Shown here piece after piece: positions 18,245-26,045 of a DNA stretch of 64,000 bases; within the stretch, counting starts at the first letter, position 1; every line of letters begins with the position of its first letter. The translations under genes were made by a program, and so were the position numbers. This DNA is from Spirosoma sordidisoli (GTDB lineage Bacteria; Bacteroidota; Bacteroidia; Cytophagales; Spirosomataceae), in the NCBI RefSeq assembly GCF_004138325.1, contig NZ_SBLB01000003.1, positions 62,001 to 126,000 on the forward strand. Reading direction: 5' to 3'. Under the pieces are notes generated by a model, which was not told the origin of the DNA, did no database searches, and worked only from the letters and a program-made list of their open reading frames with translations.

Positions 18245-19021
18245 TTACAGATTCCAGTTACGTAATTGATCCATCATGCTGTAGGCGGTCAGGTCATACT
18301 GGCACGGCACAACGGAGGTATAGTTTTGTGACAGCGCATACTCGTCGGTGTCCTCGGCATGCGTGTCGAAATTGACAAAATCGCCCGCGAGCCAGAAATA
18401 CCGACGCCCGTGGGGGTCGCGTCGCTCGTCGAACACCTCCTGCCATTTGGCGTTAGCCTGCCGACAGATCCGGATGCCTTTGATCGGTTCTGCCGTCCGG
18501 GCCGGGAAGTTCACGTTCAGGGCGGTACCGCGCTGCATACCGCGCTCGAGTACATTACTGGCAATGCGCAGGATGTGATCGTGCGTATGCGAAAAGTCGG
18601 GCTGGCGGGTAAAATCGCCGAGCGAAAAACCAATGGCGGGAATGCCTTCAATAGCCGCTTCGATGGCGGCCGACATGGTGCCGGAATACAGCACGCTGAT
18701 GGATGAGTTGCTGCCGTGGTTGATACCGCTCACAACCAGGTCGGGAGCCCGGTCCCTGAGCACGTGGTGTTTCGCCAGCTTGACGCAGTCGGCGGGGGTG
18801 CCGGAACATTCGTAGGCGGGTACCTCGCCAAAAATATCGGATGGATAAAGCCGGATCGGGTTGGCTATGGTAATGGCATGTCCCATGCCCGACTGCGGGC
18901 TGTTGGGCGCCACGACCACCACCGAGCCCAGTTGTTTCATCAAGTCAACGAGTGTCCGGATGCCGTGGGAGGTGATACCGTCGTCGTTCGAAATTAAAAT
19001 CAGGGGCTTTCTGTCAGCCAT
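18245..19021 (-). CDS. surE: 5'/3'-nucleotidase SurE
   Basis: I chose the ATG at 19021 (258 residues, MADRKPLILISNDDG) because the family starts with the metal-binding NDDG loop (Asn12, Asp13, Asp14). Other signatures are NSPQSGMGHAIT, YECSGTPADCVKLA and VSGINHGSNSSISVLYSGT. SurE is a cytoplasmic, metal-dependent phosphatase that removes phosphate from nucleoside monophosphates. Length and motif order are normal. It lies next to the GH3 gene on the same strand. Confidence 0.95.
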   Translation of the reverse strand: MADRKPLILISNDDGITSHGIRTLVDLMKQLGSVVVVAPNSPQSGMGHAITIANPIRLYPSDIFGEVPAYECSGTPADCVKLAKHHVLRDRAPDLVVSGINHGSNSSISVLYSGTMSAAIEAAIEGIPAIGFSLGDFTRQPDFSHTHDHILRIASNVLERGMQRGTALNVNFPARTAEPIKGIRICRQANAKWQEVFDERRDPHGRRYFWLAGDFVNFDTHAEDTDEYALSQNYTSVVPCQYDLTAYSMMDQLRNWNL

Positions 19022-19195
19022 AACGAGTTCGTATGTCGCCGGTATGAATAAGACCGGCTGTTTTTGCAAAACTACGCAAATACGCCCGAAGCTGCTGCTT
19101 TTGCGACCATCGGGCTGTGGGCCTGATGACCGGAAAAGGTACTCCTGATACGCGATCGGATTCGAAGGCTGGCGGGTCGATAGTGGGTAAATAAA

Positions 19196-19226
19196 TTGGG
19201 TAGGGACACAAAAACTGTTTCTTTTG
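19196..19226 (+). promoter_or_regulatory. candidate promoter of the ridA operon
   Basis: TTG at 19196-19198 is followed after 20 nt by TTCTTTTG (19219-19226), a 7/8 match to TAnnTTTG. Transcription would start near 19233, 17 nt before the ridA ATG. It serves three tightly packed genes. Confidence 0.5.
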
Positions 19227-19249
19227 CAGCCAGTACAAACCAACCCGAC

Positions 19250-19645
19250 ATGGCCACAAAAACACCCATTCATCATCCTGTTGTTAAAGAAGGACTTATA
19301 ACACCTGCCTATTCGCCCGGTCTCGTTTGCGATGGCTGGCTCTTCGTATCCGGTCAGACCCCCCTGGACTATCTAACCGGTGAGGTCATGCTGGGCACTA
19401 TCGAGGAAGAAACCAATCGCGTTATGCAGAACATCCAGGAACTGCTGGAGGGCGCGGGTTGCACCTGGGATGATGTGGTGAAGACGACCGCCCATTTGGC
19501 CAATATCAACGACTTCGAGGCCTATAACGCCGTTTACGCAACCTACTTTCCGGGGGTTCTGCCGGCGCGTACTACCGTTCAGTCGGGGCTGGCCAAAGGG
19601 ATCAAGGTAGAAATCGATGTGATTGCCCGGGTGCCGCAGTCATGA
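19250..19645 (+). CDS. ridA: RidA family enamine/imine deaminase
   Basis: This is a 131-residue protein with start ATG at 19250 (MATKTPIHHPVV). The family pattern is clear: GWLFVSGQTPLDYLTGEV, EETNRVMQNIQELLEGAGC, PARTTVQSGLAKGIKVEIDVIA. RidA hydrolyses reactive enamines such as 2-aminoacrylate, which PLP-dependent serine/threonine dehydratases release. Its stop codon overlaps the start of the next gene by four bases (ATGA). That next gene encodes a PLP enzyme of the D-threonine aldolase/D-serine dehydratase fold. RidA therefore probably cleans up that enzyme's product. Confidence 0.93.
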   Translation: MATKTPIHHPVVKEGLITPAYSPGLVCDGWLFVSGQTPLDYLTGEVMLGTIEEETNRVMQNIQELLEGAGCTWDDVVKTTAHLANINDFEAYNAVYATYFPGVLPARTTVQSGLAKGIKVEIDVIARVPQS

Positions 19646-20739
19646 ACTGGTATGAAGTAGAAAATCCCGACACCATTGCCTCACCCGCCTTGCTGGTATA
19701 CCCGGACCGGGTGACGGCTAATATCCACTCGGCCCTGCAAATTGCTGGTATGGCGGATGGAAAGGGGGCGGAGCGACTGCGGCCGCACGTGAAAACCCAC
19801 AAGATGCGGGCCGTAACCGAGCTGCTCCTGGCGGAGGGGATCGTGGCTTTCAAGTGCGCCACCCTGCGCGAAGCCCGGATGCTGGCCGATGCCGGTGCGC
19901 GGGACGTCCTGCTGGCGTATCCACTGGTTGGTCCATCAGTACAGCGGCTGGCCGAGCTGAGGGATCAGTACCCCGCCGTTCGATTTGCCTGTCTGATCGA
20001 TAACGAAACCGCAGCCGATCGCCTGTCAGCTTCGTTCGTGGCCAGCCCGCTCGACGTGTACATCGACCTGAACGTGGGAATGAACCGAACCGGTATCAAG
20101 CCCGCCGACGCACCGGCCCTGTACGATCACTGCCAGTTGCAACCCGGCATTCGGGTGGTGGGGCTGCACGCTTACGACGGCCACATTCGGGATACCGATC
20201 TTACGGACCGCGCCCGGCGGACCGACGAAAGCTTTAGGCTGGCTGCGGGCGTTCAGCAGGCTATTGCTGACGCGGGGGGCGAAACGTTGCCGCTGATCAT
20301 GGGCGGCTCACCGAGTTTTTCCATGCACGCACGTCGGCCTGGTCTGGAGCTGAGTCCCGGTACGTTTGTATTCTGGGATGCGGGCTACGCCCAGATGCTG
20401 CCGGATCAGCCGTTTGTCATGGCTGCCGTTCTGCTGATGCGGGTCATTTCCATTGTCGATCCGCAAACCATTTGTCTCGACCTCGGTCACAAGTCCGTCG
20501 CGGCCGAAAACCCGCTGCCCCGGGTCGTTTTTCTGAACGAACCCAGTGCGCAACCCATAGGACAGAGCGAAGAACATCTGGTCGTGCGCGTGGAGGACAG
20601 CAGCCCATACCAGCCCGGCGACGTATGGTACGGGGTGCCGGTACATATCTGCCCGACGGTCAACCTGTACGATCAGGCCGATGTGGTGGTCAATAATCAA
20701 TGGACTGGTCGGTGGGAGGTAACCGCCCGGGGCCATTAA
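19642..20739 (+). CDS. PLP-dependent D-threonine aldolase/D-serine dehydratase-like enzyme (alanine racemase fold type III)
   Basis: This 365-residue protein has RPHVKTHK at about 47-54, with Lys51 as the likely PLP lysine. The barrel continues with VYIDLNVGMNRTGIKP, and MGGSPSFSMHA marks the phosphate-binding region. The C-terminal metal site is VPVHICPTVNLYDQ, where His335 and Cys337 match the zinc ligands of eukaryotic-type D-serine dehydratase. Family members split D-threonine to glycine and acetaldehyde or convert D-serine to pyruvate and ammonia. It overlaps ridA by 4 bp and precedes a dipeptidase by 19 bp. The substrate is inferred as a D-hydroxy amino acid. Confidence 0.88.
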   Translation: MNWYEVENPDTIASPALLVYPDRVTANIHSALQIAGMADGKGAERLRPHVKTHKMRAVTELLLAEGIVAFKCATLREARMLADAGARDVLLAYPLVGPSVQRLAELRDQYPAVRFACLIDNETAADRLSASFVASPLDVYIDLNVGMNRTGIKPADAPALYDHCQLQPGIRVVGLHAYDGHIRDTDLTDRARRTDESFRLAAGVQQAIADAGGETLPLIMGGSPSFSMHARRPGLELSPGTFVFWDAGYAQMLPDQPFVMAAVLLMRVISIVDPQTICLDLGHKSVAAENPLPRVVFLNEPSAQPIGQSEEHLVVRVEDSSPYQPGDVWYGVPVHICPTVNLYDQADVVVNNQWTGRWEVTARGH

Positions 20740-20758
20740 CCCGTCATTTCAACCGCCT

Positions 20759-21853
20759 ATGTTCATCATCGATACCCATCTGGACCTGGCCATGAATGCC
20801 ATCGAATGGAACCGCGACTACCGTCAGCCGGTAACCGCCATTCGGGCTTCGGAGCAGGGCATGACCGACAAGATTGATCGGGGTAAAAACGTGGTGTCGC
20901 TCCCCGACCTTCGGCGGGGCCATATTGGATTGGTCGTTGCCACGCAGATTGCCCGGGTCAACCCCTCCGATGCGGACGGTTCGGGTGCTGTACTGCCGGG
21001 TTCGGGCTGGAACTCGCCCGCCCAGGCCTGGGCCATGACGCAGGCGCAGCGGGCCTGGTATCAGGCGATGGAAGACGAACAGCAGATGGTACTCATTGCC
21101 AGCCGGGCCGACCTCGATGCGCACCTTGCCCGCTGGCAGGACCAGAGCGAACCCGCTGATCAAAAGCCTGTCGGTTTTGTGCTGAGTCTGGAAGGAGCCG
21201 ATTCGTTGATCGACCTTTCCTACGTTGAACGGGCTTATGCGTATGGCCTGCGGGCGATAGGGCCAGCCCACTACCGCGATGGACGCTATGCCCCCGGTAC
21301 CGGACTAAGCGGTCCCCTAACAGCCCGTGGCCGCGAGCTGCTGCGGGAAATGGATCGGCTAGGGATGATTCTCGACGTAACCCACCTGACCGACGAAGGA
21401 TTCGAGGAAGCATTGGCGCTCTACAGCGGGCCGATCTGGGCCAGTCACCACAACTGCCGGGCCCTGGTACCGCACCAGCGGCAACTCACCGACCGTCAGA
21501 TCCGCCAGCTCGTTGAGCGCGGGGCGGTTATTGGCGGGTGTTTTGATGCCTGGATGATGAAGCCCGGGCTGACCCAGCGTCAGAGTAACCCGGCCGACTT
21601 CGGTATAACCATCGAGACGATCGTTGATCACTACGACCACATCTGCCAGCTGGCCGGCAACGCGCTGCACTGCGCTATCGGGTCCGACCTCGACGGAGCG
21701 TTTGGTCGGGAGCAGTCGCCTACGGATCTCGATACCATTGCCGATCTGCAACGGCTTGGCGACCGGCTGGCTGCCCGGGGCTATCCAGCCGACGCCATCG
21801 ACGCGATTTTTTTTGGCAATGCGCTTCGGTTTCTGCAGAACGCCTTACCCTAG
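20759..21853 (+). CDS. M19 family membrane-type dipeptidase
   Basis: This 364-residue protein has DTHLD (His7, Asp9) as the first zinc pair, LSLEGADS with the bridging glutamate, DVTHLTDEG and ASHHNCRAL with further histidines, and IGSDLDGAF. These are the ligands and C-terminal motif of renal-dipeptidase-like enzymes, which cleave dipeptides and often accept a D-residue at the C-terminus. No signal peptide is visible, so it is probably cytoplasmic. As the third gene of the ridA operon it could supply free D-amino acids to the upstream PLP enzyme. It ends 12 bp from the convergent trhO. Confidence 0.9.
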   Translation: MFIIDTHLDLAMNAIEWNRDYRQPVTAIRASEQGMTDKIDRGKNVVSLPDLRRGHIGLVVATQIARVNPSDADGSGAVLPGSGWNSPAQAWAMTQAQRAWYQAMEDEQQMVLIASRADLDAHLARWQDQSEPADQKPVGFVLSLEGADSLIDLSYVERAYAYGLRAIGPAHYRDGRYAPGTGLSGPLTARGRELLREMDRLGMILDVTHLTDEGFEEALALYSGPIWASHHNCRALVPHQRQLTDRQIRQLVERGAVIGGCFDAWMMKPGLTQRQSNPADFGITIETIVDHYDHICQLAGNALHCAIGSDLDGAFGREQSPTDLDTIADLQRLGDRLAARGYPADAIDAIFFGNALRFLQNALP

Positions 21854-21865
21854 CTTAACCAGTAA

Positions 21866-22870
21866 CTAGACCGACGGCGTATCCGTGCTGGCAGCGACCA
21901 GCCGTGGGGCGCTCAGGTCAATTTTCTGACCCCGACGGCTGATGTAGCCCTGCGCCGGCGTATACCCAACGGATTGCTTGCCGTAATAGCCGGTGCCATC
22001 GTAGGGGCGCAGTTCCGGGTCGGTTTTGCAGGCATCGGTGCAGGTCCCGCCGTGTTCATCGCCACAGGATTCGCAGAGGGTAACGTGGTTGTTGCAGGCC
22101 GGGCTGGCGCAGTTGATCATGCGGCTGGTAGGGGTGCCGCAGCGGTAACAGACCGACACCGTGGTTGGATTCACGTGATTGACGTCGACCGTAACCCGGT
22201 TGTCGAACACGTAACACTGGCCGTCGAAGTCAGTGCCTCCCGCTTCCATGCCGTACTTGATAATGCCACCGTGGAGTTGGTACACGTTCTGAAAGCCCTG
22301 CGACAGCAGATAAGCGCTGGCTTTTTCGCACTTGATGCCCCCGGTGCAATAAGTAATGATTTTTTTGTCTTTGAGGTGTTCGATCTCGTGGACATGCTCG
22401 GGCAGTTCGCGTAGGTTCTCCATATCGAACGTCACCGCTCCCCTGAACCGGCCAACGGCATGTTCGTAATTCGATCGCATATCGACCAGAACCACATCCG
22501 GATCGTTTTTGAGCTGCTGAAACTCCTCGGGTTCCAGATGGATACCCGTTTGCCGGCGCGGATCGACGGGCAGGTCGGAGTGCACAATTTCGGGCTTTAC
22601 CCGAACGTGTAGTTTCTGAAAAGTATGCCCGTCGGCCTCGTCGACCTTAAACTCGATGTCGGCAAAGCGCGGGTCGGCGTGGAGCGCGGCCTTGTACGCT
22701 TCACAATCGGCGGTCAGGCCCGAAACGGTGCCGTTGAGTCCTTCGGGGGCTACAATTACCCGGCCCAGCAAGTTCAGCCGCAGGCACAGCCGATGATGCT
22801 CGTCGCGGTACTGGTCGGGGTTCTCGATGGGTGAATAAATATAGTAGAGTAAGACGCGGTACGGTTTCAT
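21866..22870 (-). CDS. trhO: rhodanese-like tRNA uridine(34) hydroxylase TrhO
   Basis: This 334-residue protein has the TrhO layout. An N-terminal acylphosphatase-like domain (RVIVAPEGLNGTVSG) is followed by a rhodanese domain with CTGGIKCEKAS (Cys175 the catalytic thiol position, Cys181 following). The cysteine-rich tail CYRCGTPTSRMINC...CNNHVTLCESCG looks like a zinc-binding module. TrhO makes 5-hydroxyuridine at the tRNA wobble position. The tail after the cysteine cluster (YISRRGQKIDLSAP) is typical of the Bacteroidota versions. It is a single gene, divergent from the deoxynucleoside kinase. Confidence 0.93.
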   Translation of the reverse strand: MKPYRVLLYYIYSPIENPDQYRDEHHRLCLRLNLLGRVIVAPEGLNGTVSGLTADCEAYKAALHADPRFADIEFKVDEADGHTFQKLHVRVKPEIVHSDLPVDPRRQTGIHLEPEEFQQLKNDPDVVLVDMRSNYEHAVGRFRGAVTFDMENLRELPEHVHEIEHLKDKKIITYCTGGIKCEKASAYLLSQGFQNVYQLHGGIIKYGMEAGGTDFDGQCYVFDNRVTVDVNHVNPTTVSVCYRCGTPTSRMINCASPACNNHVTLCESCGDEHGGTCTDACKTDPELRPYDGTGYYGKQSVGYTPAQGYISRRGQKIDLSAPRLVAASTDTPSV

Positions 22871-22965
22871 ACTACAAAATTAACGGAAAACACTCGATAG
22901 TTAGCAGCGGTTAGCTGATAGGCGGCCCGATCGACTCACCTAATCACGGGGCGCGCCTGACCCGA

Positions 22966-23622
22966 ATGCACATTGCGATCACAGGAAATATAGGCGCCGG
23001 CAAGACCACGCTGGCCGAGATGCTGGCTGCCCGATACGGCTGGGAGGTACTCTACGAAGCCGTGGAAGGCAATCCGTATCTGGCTGATTTTTACGCCGAC
23101 ATGCCCCGCTGGGCCTTTAACTTACAAATCTATTTTCTGAACAGTCGGTTCGCCCAGGTCAAAACAATTATGGCCATTCGGGAGGCTAACCGCGACAACC
23201 CCCGTCAGGTACATACCGTGGTTCAGGACCGCACGATCTACGAAGATGCCGCCATCTTTGCCCGCAACCTCTACCAGAGTGATCAAATGGCCGAGCGCGA
23301 TTACCAGACCTATCTGAATCTGTTCGATAACATGATGAGCCTGGTGCAGCCGCCCGACCTGATGATCTACCTGCGGGCTGACCTGCCCAAACTCCGCGAA
23401 CAGATCCAGAAGCGGGGCCGGTCGTTCGAGCAGCGTATCAGCGATGAATACCTGCTCAGCCTTAATCAGCTGTACGACCAGTTCGTGGATACTTACGAAC
23501 AGGGCGATTTGCTCATTCTGGATGTGAACACGCTCGACTATGCGGAGCATCCGGCCGATTTTGCCGAAATAACCCGGCAGATTGACCAGCGCCTGGCCAG
23601 CAGAAGCCTTTCTAGCCGCTGA
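22966..23622 (+). CDS. deoxynucleoside kinase (dNK/dGK-dAK family)
   Basis: This 218-residue protein begins with the P-loop GNIGAGKTT (7-15). It carries VVQDRTIYEDAAIFA with the DR(S/T) motif, and the lid arginines in KRGRSFEQRISDEYL. These cytoplasmic enzymes phosphorylate deoxyadenosine, deoxyguanosine or related nucleosides using ATP. Length matches the bacterial family. Base specificity cannot be decided from the motifs. No operon partner: a 1.1-kb gene-free region follows. Confidence 0.9.
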   Translation: MHIAITGNIGAGKTTLAEMLAARYGWEVLYEAVEGNPYLADFYADMPRWAFNLQIYFLNSRFAQVKTIMAIREANRDNPRQVHTVVQDRTIYEDAAIFARNLYQSDQMAERDYQTYLNLFDNMMSLVQPPDLMIYLRADLPKLREQIQKRGRSFEQRISDEYLLSLNQLYDQFVDTYEQGDLLILDVNTLDYAEHPADFAEITRQIDQRLASRSLSSR

Positions 23623-23779
23623 GTAGCCGTTCGGATGCGAAAAGGCAACTTGTTAGCATACCGATCTGAGCAGAATGACGCGGTAATACACACTATTGCC
23701 GGATAAATTTGGTTACCGAATAATTTATATTTTTGAAAATGTAATTACGAATAATCAAATTTGAGTAACATTTGATAAG

Positions 23780-23813
23780 TTTGATTGTTTTTATAGGAAC
23801 AAATATTAATTTG
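23780..23813 (+). promoter_or_regulatory. promoter of candidate sRNA
   Basis: TTTG at 23780-23783 and TTAATTTG at 23806-23813 (7/8 match to TAnnTTTG) are 22 nt apart. Transcription would begin near 23820, just before the first hairpin. Confidence 0.5.
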
Positions 23814-23819
23814 CTAGAT

Positions 23820-23925
23820 AATACAGAGAAACAAACAGTCAACCTGTACGGAGTTGACTGACAAGACAATATATTGAGAGGAGTTTACAAAGCCCGGTAG
23901 CCCTGCAACCGGGCGTTTGTTTTGC
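23820..23925 (+). ncRNA. candidate small RNA, about 105 nt
   Basis: The 5' part forms a perfect 8-bp hairpin (CAGTCAAC 23836-23843, GTTGACTG 23853-23860, 9-nt loop). The 3' end is an intrinsic terminator: GCCCGGT 23892-23898, ACCGGGC 23908-23914, then GTTTGTTTT. A promoter-like pair lies directly upstream. The segment from TATATTGAGA (23870) to the T-run is repeated at 24327-24380. I do not recognise a known RNA family. Call is from structure alone. Confidence 0.5.
23892..23924 (+). terminator. intrinsic terminator of candidate sRNA
   Basis: A 7-bp GC stem (GCCCGGT/ACCGGGC) with loop AGCCCTGCA is followed by GTTTGTTTTG. The loop wording is largely shared with the element at 24347-24380. Confidence 0.7.
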
Positions 23926-23942
23926 TCAATGCCTACGGAAAA

Positions 23943-23980
23943 CAAGTACGAACCCTCGGCTCGTGACGGGTTCGTACTTG
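23943..23980. repeat. 13-bp perfect inverted repeat
   Basis: CAAGTACGAACCC (23943-23955) and its exact reverse complement (23968-23980) flank a 12-nt loop. On the minus strand the stem is followed by GTTTTCC-like sequence containing TTTT, so it may end a minus-strand RNA. No gene close by needs it: the LacI gene stops 780 bp away. Confidence 0.5.
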
Positions 23981-24326
23981 AGTGATTCTATCAATGAACG
24001 GCCCGAATCCGGAGTAAATGCTCAGTCTGAAAAGGGCTATGGAAATTGGGTGGATACAGTAGCTAACGAGTGAGTAATGTACTGATTTACAGATGGTAAT
24101 TCAGGTGAGTATGGGTTGGCAGGCCGTTTTTCGACCTAACAGGTTTCGTGCCAGTGTTATAAAGGGCAAATTCGGAATATGGTCTATGGGGTAATTGTTA
24201 AATATTAACTCATTGATAATTAAGAGTTTATATAAAGATGTGCCGCTTAATAAATAGGTGAAATAATTCAACTGCACCGACGCCGGACACAGGCATGATT
24301 TTTGCTTGTATATTGGTAGAATAAAG

Positions 24327-24380
24327 TATATTGAGAATATCACAACGCCCGGTCGCCCTTGCAGCCGGGCTTTTGTTTTT
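24327..24380 (+). ncRNA. second copy of the sRNA 3' element
   Basis: It starts with the same TATATTGAGA as the first element. It then forms GCCCGG (24347-24352) and CCGGGC (24365-24370) around a loop similar to the first, followed by TTTTGTTTTT. A TATATTGG box (24309-24316) lies upstream but I see no -33 partner, so any transcript would be very short (about 55 nt). Confidence 0.35.
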
Positions 24381-24757
24381 AGCCCTTTACAGCCGGCCCT
24401 GCAGTTTTTCCGTCCCTGGCTTCTTCCTGCATTCGATCTGTGAGCTGGCTCCGTTAACTATAAGGCGCGGTTGTATATTACTTAATTAGGTACCCGTGCT
24501 TCCCGATTCTATCACCGGAAGTTCAGTGTCTAATGACCGTTTGTTGGTGGAGCTCAAATACCGATAGGCTTGATAAAGAGAGTAAGCTGCCTACTGCCGC
24601 TAGATCATGCTTAACGGTAATTTTTTGATAAATAGACGGATCATACTCGGGCCGTTTTCTCTTCTGCGCACCTGGTGACTATGCCTGAATGGCTAAAACA
24701 GGGACGTCTTGTGAGTGACTCTACTTATGGGATCCAGCCCCGCCTTTTATCCGTCAA

Positions 24758-25876
24758 TTAATAAATGTGAACCTCGTCGGCACCTGGCTCATGAGTGGCT
24801 ATATGCCGGCTGTAGTCGCCAGTAGCGTACTCCCCGCCCTGCGGACGAACACTGGAATGCCGGATCACCAGGTCGGAGGTGATCCGTTCGGTTCGGGCCT
24901 TAACCGCTTTGTCGGTATTTTCAATGTCCTGAATGCAGAGGTAGGCGGCCCGGCTGCCCATTTCGAATCCTTTCGCCGTCAGGCTTGTCACTGCGTTTTC
25001 GAATCGGGCATGAAACGGATCACCCCCACAAACGGCGAGCCCTAACTGACCGGGAATGGCCAGTTTAAGGCTACGCGCTTCCAGTAAAGTGGCGAAGGCC
25101 AATTGGTCGCTGCCTGCCAGAATAGCATCTGGCGGGGCTGGCTGCTTAATCAACTTCTGAAACCCCACGCAGCCATCCTGGTAGCCAAACCCCACTGTCT
25201 GTATCAGCGTTGTATCGTCACCTTTTTGGTAGCGGTCAAGGGCTTTTTCGTACCCCCGGATCTGCTCCTGGCAACTAGTCAGGTGGGCCGGGCCGGTTAA
25301 CAGGGCAATTCGGCTGAAACCTGATTTGAGCAGATGTTCAGTTAACTGAAACGTATGGGCTTCATTGTCGAACACTACTTTGTGGGCGGTAAAGCGCTCC
25401 GGCGCCCGATCAAAAAATACCAGCGGCATACCCTGTTGCTTCAACTGCCTGAAGTGCTCGGTTTTACGGGTTTGCTGCGATAGACACACAATCATCCCAT
25501 CTACCTGATTCCCCATGGCTGAGGCCTGAAGCATCTCGCGCTCGTAGGTTTCGCCTGATTTACAGACCACAACCTGATACCCTTTTCGGAAGGCAACCTC
25601 TTCGATGCCGTTGAGGACCGAACTGTAAAAGAATTGCTGAATCTCCGGAACCAGTACGCCCAGCAGCCGTGTCCGGCGTTCGCGCAGGCTTTGGGCCTGG
25701 GTGTTGGGCTGGTAGTTCAGCTTCTTGGCCATATTCTTGACGGCCTCAACGGTCTCAGGTCGGATATCCGGATGATTACGCAACGCCCGGGATACCGTCG
25801 ACGAGGAAATCTGAAGCTTTTCAGCAATATCAACAATAGTAACAGTGGTACGGCGGCTGCGGTCGAGACGGGGCAT
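24758..25876 (-). CDS. LacI family transcriptional regulator
   Basis: I chose the ATG at 25876 (372 residues, MPRLDRSRRTT). The LacI helix-turn-helix is TIVDIAEKLQISSSTVSRAL, followed by the hinge KLNYQPNTQAQSLR. The rest is a periplasmic-binding-protein-like effector domain (LLGVLVPEIQQFFYSSVLNGIEE, GMIVCLSQQ, AILAGSDQLAFA). It binds a palindrome and responds to a sugar or sugar metabolite. The classic operator GCAAACGTTTGC lies 72 bp before its start, between it and the divergent SusC gene. It likely controls the whole locus to its right, and possibly itself. Confidence 0.92.
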   Translation of the reverse strand: MPRLDRSRRTTVTIVDIAEKLQISSSTVSRALRNHPDIRPETVEAVKNMAKKLNYQPNTQAQSLRERRTRLLGVLVPEIQQFFYSSVLNGIEEVAFRKGYQVVVCKSGETYEREMLQASAMGNQVDGMIVCLSQQTRKTEHFRQLKQQGMPLVFFDRAPERFTAHKVVFDNEAHTFQLTEHLLKSGFSRIALLTGPAHLTSCQEQIRGYEKALDRYQKGDDTTLIQTVGFGYQDGCVGFQKLIKQPAPPDAILAGSDQLAFATLLEARSLKLAIPGQLGLAVCGGDPFHARFENAVTSLTAKGFEMGSRAAYLCIQDIENTDKAVKARTERITSDLVIRHSSVRPQGGEYATGDYSRHIATHEPGADEVHIY

Positions 25877-25948
25877 AGCTATGGAACGGGAGAGAGAAAG
25901 ATAGCGAAAATTGACTCCACAAAAATAATTTTTTATGCACACGTTCCC

Positions 25949-25960
25949 GCAAACGTTTGC
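25949..25960. promoter_or_regulatory. LacI-type operator palindrome
   Basis: GCAAACGTTTGC is a perfect 12-bp palindrome with the central CG step typical of LacI/PurR-family sites. It lies 14 bp upstream of the TTG box of the SusC promoter and 72 bp upstream of the LacI start. A position upstream of -33 could mean activation of susC rather than repression. Confidence 0.75.
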
Positions 25961-25974
25961 ATAAAATTGTGCAG

Positions 25975-26004
25975 TTGTATATTGAAAATGTGCTATTATA
26001 ATTG
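25975..26004 (+). promoter_or_regulatory. candidate promoter of the SusC/SusD sugar locus
   Basis: TTG (25975-25977), a 19-nt spacer and TATAATTG (25997-26004, 7/8 match to TAnnTTTG) fit the Bacteroidota promoter. Transcription would start near 26011, 35 nt before the SusC ATG. Confidence 0.6.
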
Positions 26005-26045
26005 TGCCGGATTTAACATCAACCCTTAATCAAGGCCAATTACAG

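Larger units (their letters stand above)
23623..24757. other. 1.1-kb protein-free region with two RNA-like elements
   Basis: Most of this stretch is AT-rich and has no convincing ORF. It contains an exact TAAATTTG box (23704-23711), an sRNA candidate (about 23820-23925), a 13-bp inverted repeat (23943-23980) and a second copy of the terminator element (24327-24380). The last 380 bp before the LacI gene show nothing I can name. Confidence 0.7.

Noticed and set aside
24101..24343. 80-residue minus-strand ORF in the gene-free region
   Set aside because: Low-complexity hydrophobic sequence in AT-rich DNA, no promoter or ribosome-binding signal, and it overlaps the second RNA element.
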